DNA from: Thiolapillus brandeum
Lineage (GTDB): Bacteria; Pseudomonadota; Gammaproteobacteria; Chromatiales; Chromatiaceae
Reading direction: 5' to 3'
Assembly (NCBI GenBank): GCA_011051425.1
Contig: DRLF01000198.1
Location: 1-6,675, forward strand
DNA: 6,675 bases
In this document: piece by piece, positions 4,069 through 6,675 of the stretch
How the letters are laid out: every line of letters begins with the position of its first letter
Position numbering within the stretch: position 1 is the first letter of the stretch
Translations under genes and position numbers: made by a program
Notes under the pieces: generated by a model
What the model saw: the letters and a program-made list of their open reading frames with translations, nothing else
Database searches by the model: none
What the model was told of the DNA's origin: nothing

Positions 4069-6606
4069 ACGACACCCGACCTTACCTGGGAAGAAGCAAA
4101 ACTGCGTGCCAGGCAGGTAGCTTCAGTCGACTACAGGCTGTATTTCCGGTTTACCGGAGGGAGCAGGGAATATCAGGGCAAGGCAGAGGTCATGTTCAAC
4201 CTCAAAGCCGTTCCGGATCACCTGTTCCTGGACTTTTCGGGTGACAGGCTCAAGAAGCTGCGCATCAATGGTCATCCGGTCGCGCGGGCAGCCATCCAAA
4301 ACCATCGTGTGTATCTGAAACCCGAGCTGCTGAAGACCGGGCGCAATACTGTACAACTGGTTTACGCCAATGATTTCGACACCGGCGGCACCGGGCTGCA
4401 CCGGTTCGTCGATCCCGTGGACAACCGGGAATACTTCTTCAGCCATTTCGAACCTTTCTGGGCAAACCGCCTGTTTCCCTGTTTTGATCAGCCGGACCTG
4501 AAAGCGAGCTTCAGTGTTACCGTGGAAGCACCTGATGACTGGCAGATCATCAGCAACACGCTTGCCACGAAGACCGGGAACGGCGATCTCAGCCGACACG
4601 AATTCGCCCGGAGCAGGCGTTTTTCCACCTACCTGTTTGCCCTGGTGGGTGGCCCTTTTGCCGTATTTGAAGACCGCCGGGCGCGCATTCCCAGTAGGCT
4701 GTTCAGTACGCAGTCCATGTCTGCTTACGTGGATGCGGAAAATATCTTCGAGGTCACACGGCAGGGTTTTGATTTCTACGGGAAATACTTCGGTATTCCC
4801 TATCCCTTTGGGAAATATGACCAGATATTCGTTCCCCATTTCAATGCGGGTGCCATGGAGAATGTGGCAGCCGTCGTCATCAAAGAAGACGCCTATCTGT
4901 ATCGTGAAACACCCCTGCCTTCCAGGATGCAAAAGCGTGCCAATACCATTCTGCACGAAATGGCTCACATGTGGTTTGGCGATATCGTAACCATGCGCTG
5001 GTGGAATGACCTGTGGCTGAATGAGAGTTTTGCAACCTTCATGTCATACCTGGCACAGGTAGAGGGCACGCCAGACAAGCATGCCTGGCAGCAGTTTTCC
5101 AGTAGCATGAAGAACTGGGCCTACTGGCAGGATCAGCTGCCCACCACGCATCCCATCGAGACACGGGTTGAAGATACACTGAGTACCTTCGACAACTTCG
5201 ATGGCATCACCTATGGCAAGGGAGCCTCCGTACTCAAGCAGCTGGCTTTTTATGTTGGCAGTGAAGCTTTCCGCAAGGGTGTTTCTTCCTATCTGAAGAA
5301 ACACGCCTGGAAGAATGCCGAGCGCAAGGACTTCACGGATGCGATCGGTCAGGCTGCCGGGATGAACCTGGATGGCTGGACGAAACTCTGGCTGCAGAAA
5401 TCAGGCATCAATACACTGGTGGCAGATTATGATGTGGATGCGCAGGGCAGGATATCCCGCTTCGAATTGCTCCAGGGCAAGGGCAATGGTGATGCGGTGC
5501 TGCGCCCCCATCGCCTGCAGGTGGCGCTGTTTCATGACCGTGAGGGAAAACCCGGGCTGGAGAAAACCGTCACGGTCAATGTCACTGGCGAGCGGACAGC
5601 AGTCGATGACCTGGTGGGAGAACCGGCACCTGATTTTGTGTATCCTAACTACGGTGATCATGCCTACGCAAAATTCTACCTGGATGACTGCAGCATTGCC
5701 TATGCACGCAGGCATCTGGATTTGCTCCCGGCTTCGGTCCGGCCGGGGATTTGGAGCACCCTGTGGTTCATGGTGCAGGATGGCAGATTGTCACCTTCCG
5801 CCTACATGGCGATCTTCCTGGATATGGCACCCCGGGAAAACGATGCCAGGCAGGTCAGCAGCTTTCGCTGGAAGCTCAATACGCTGCTCGACCAGTATCT
5901 GAACCAGGCAGAGTGGCGGGATGCCATGGAGCGTTTGCATGCCATTGCCTGGCAGCAGCTCAATGCCGGAAAACCGGGGTCTGACCTGCAGGTGGCGTGG
6001 TTGGAATATCTGCTGCGTTCGTCTGTATCCGCGGCAGCGGGCAGCCGGCTGGCAGGCATGCTTTCCGGCAAAGTGATCGTACCCGGACTGGAGCTGGGTC
6101 AGGACAGGCGGTGGCAAATCCTCATTCGTCTGGCCGCCATGGGGTACCCCGGAACAGAACGTCTTCTGGCCACGGAAGAGCAGCGGGATCCGGGGGAGCG
6201 TGGTAAGCGGCAGGCCTTCATGGCACGGGCGGCCATGCCCGATGCGGCGATGAAGGAAAAGATCTGGCGGAAACTGCTGCATGACAGGAGCCTGCCACTG
6301 ACGCATGCCAAAGCAGCTCTGGCGCAGTTCTATCAGCGGTCACAGCTTGATCTGACCCGGCGATACGTGAAGCGCTACTTCAAGGTGCTGCCCTCGGTGC
6401 TGAAGGAACGTGATGACCTGTTTGCGCGGACCTTTGTTGAAGAGGCCTATCCTGCCATGTATGTCGAAAAGTCCGTGTTGGGGCAAACCGGGAAGATGAT
6501 GGAGGGCAATGACGCAGCACCCGAATTCTACCGGCGGTTGCTCACCGAAGCGGAGGATGCCATGGCGCGATCATTGCGCATCCGGCAGCTGAAAGCACAG
6601 TATTAA
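3994..6606 (+). CDS. pepN: Exported M1-family zinc aminopeptidase (PepN-like)
   Basis: Removes N-terminal residues from peptides. From GTG 3994 the protein has 870 residues, as expected for M1 enzymes. Residues 1-25 form a signal peptide ending Ala-Leu-Ala, so the enzyme is probably periplasmic. The N-terminal beta domain (about 30-220) contains HFEPFWANRLFPCFDQPD, with Glu153 in the substrate N-terminus binding position. The catalytic domain carries GAMEN (286-290), HEMAH (321-325) and Glu344, which is exactly HExxH-x18-E; Glu322 is the general base and His321, His325 and Glu344 bind zinc. Tyr407 in TYGKGAS is the expected transition-state tyrosine. From about residue 550 (YPNYGDHAYAKFYLD) comes a helical C-terminal domain like ERAP1_C. 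Phrases such as GLHRFVDPVD recall actinobacterial PepN (membrane alanyl aminopeptidase type) more than cytosolic E. coli PepN. All active-site residues are present. The substrate range is unknown. Confidence 0.94.
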   Translation: MRQEVRTILQALLLLTLFHSFAALATTPDLTWEEAKLRARQVASVDYRLYFRFTGGSREYQGKAEVMFNLKAVPDHLFLDFSGDRLKKLRINGHPVARAAIQNHRVYLKPELLKTGRNTVQLVYANDFDTGGTGLHRFVDPVDNREYFFSHFEPFWANRLFPCFDQPDLKASFSVTVEAPDDWQIISNTLATKTGNGDLSRHEFARSRRFSTYLFALVGGPFAVFEDRRARIPSRLFSTQSMSAYVDAENIFEVTRQGFDFYGKYFGIPYPFGKYDQIFVPHFNAGAMENVAAVVIKEDAYLYRETPLPSRMQKRANTILHEMAHMWFGDIVTMRWWNDLWLNESFATFMSYLAQVEGTPDKHAWQQFSSSMKNWAYWQDQLPTTHPIETRVEDTLSTFDNFDGITYGKGASVLKQLAFYVGSEAFRKGVSSYLKKHAWKNAERKDFTDAIGQAAGMNLDGWTKLWLQKSGINTLVADYDVDAQGRISRFELLQGKGNGDAVLRPHRLQVALFHDREGKPGLEKTVTVNVTGERTAVDDLVGEPAPDFVYPNYGDHAYAKFYLDDCSIAYARRHLDLLPASVRPGIWSTLWFMVQDGRLSPSAYMAIFLDMAPRENDARQVSSFRWKLNTLLDQYLNQAEWRDAMERLHAIAWQQLNAGKPGSDLQVAWLEYLLRSSVSAAAGSRLAGMLSGKVIVPGLELGQDRRWQILIRLAAMGYPGTERLLATEEQRDPGERGKRQAFMARAAMPDAAMKEKIWRKLLHDRSLPLTHAKAALAQFYQRSQLDLTRRYVKRYFKVLPSVLKERDDLFARTFVEEAYPAMYVEKSVLGQTGKMMEGNDAAPEFYRRLLTEAEDAMARSLRIRQLKAQY

Positions 6607-6675
6607 CCCGGCAACCAAATATATCGTCCTCAGCCACCCTGACTGCGTTGGTGGCAAGGCATCAACGCGTCGCTG
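6607..6675. other. 3' flank of the aminopeptidase gene with competing hairpins
   Basis: Sixty-nine bases follow the aminopeptidase TAA up to the window edge. No start codon with a ribosome site is seen. Some frames stay open to the edge on either strand, but the stretch is too short to judge. Two dyads overlap here: GCCACC/GGTGGC (6633-6638 with 6650-6655) and GCGTTGGTG/CATCAACGC (6645-6653 with 6660-6668). No T-run is visible before the window ends. Confidence 0.4.
6644..6669 (+). repeat. Strong hairpin-forming inverted repeat after the aminopeptidase gene
   Basis: GCGTTGGTG pairs with CATCAACGC as a 9-bp stem with one G-U pair and a GCAAGG loop; an outer T-G wobble could extend it to ten. 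It lies about 40 bases after the stop codon. It could be the stem of a terminator whose T-run lies past the window edge (only TCGCTG is visible after it), or an intergenic palindromic repeat unit. Confidence 0.45.

Noticed and set aside
4123..4968. Minus-strand frame of 281 codons opposite the aminopeptidase
   Set aside because: It is antisense to the N-terminal and catalytic parts of a clear M1 enzyme, shows no domain, and follows from codon bias of the real gene.
1..6675. Mobile element, defence system, CRISPR array or prophage fragment
   Set aside because: All identifiable genes are housekeeping enzymes or a widespread small domain family. There are no transposase, integrase or repeat-spacer patterns and no abrupt composition change.

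Overview
The window reads as ordinary chromosomal DNA of a gammaproteobacterium. The sequences of the ferrochelatase, the Ppx/GppA-type phosphatase and the zinc-ribbon Nudix hydrolase all have the look of gammaproteobacterial homologues, base composition is moderately GC-rich and even, and genes are tightly packed. I cannot name a genus. All five genes look intact. I see no insertion sequence, integrase, CRISPR array, tRNA or rRNA.

Layout. Positions 1-244 hold no gene I can support. They contain several short inverted and direct repeats and the downstream flank of the leftward operon. Leftward (minus strand), in transcription order, come an exopolyphosphatase/pppGpp phosphatase (1680-3185), ferrochelatase hemH (633-1628, 51 bases later) and a small DUF971 protein (245-640), whose start codon lies inside the end of hemH. 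A short divergent intergenic region (3186-3243) separates this operon from the rightward genes. These are a Nudix hydrolase with an N-terminal zinc ribbon (3244-3825) and, after a 168-base leader region, an exported M1-family zinc aminopeptidase (3994-6606). The last 69 bases contain two mutually exclusive hairpins and no identifiable gene.

How the genes fit together. The leftward operon joins polyphosphate or (p)ppGpp turnover, the last step of protoheme synthesis, and a small protein related to the N-terminal domain of gamma-butyrobetaine hydroxylase. The tight hemH-DUF971 coupling is the most informative piece of context and suggests an iron- or heme-linked role for the DUF971 protein. The rightward genes are housekeeping enzymes: one probably hydrolyses a nucleotide cofactor such as FAD or ADP-ribose, the other trims peptides, probably in the periplasm.

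I did not find a clearly new biological system. What merits a second look is the hemH-DUF971 coupling, the start and leader of the aminopeptidase, and the structured sequence at both edges of the window.
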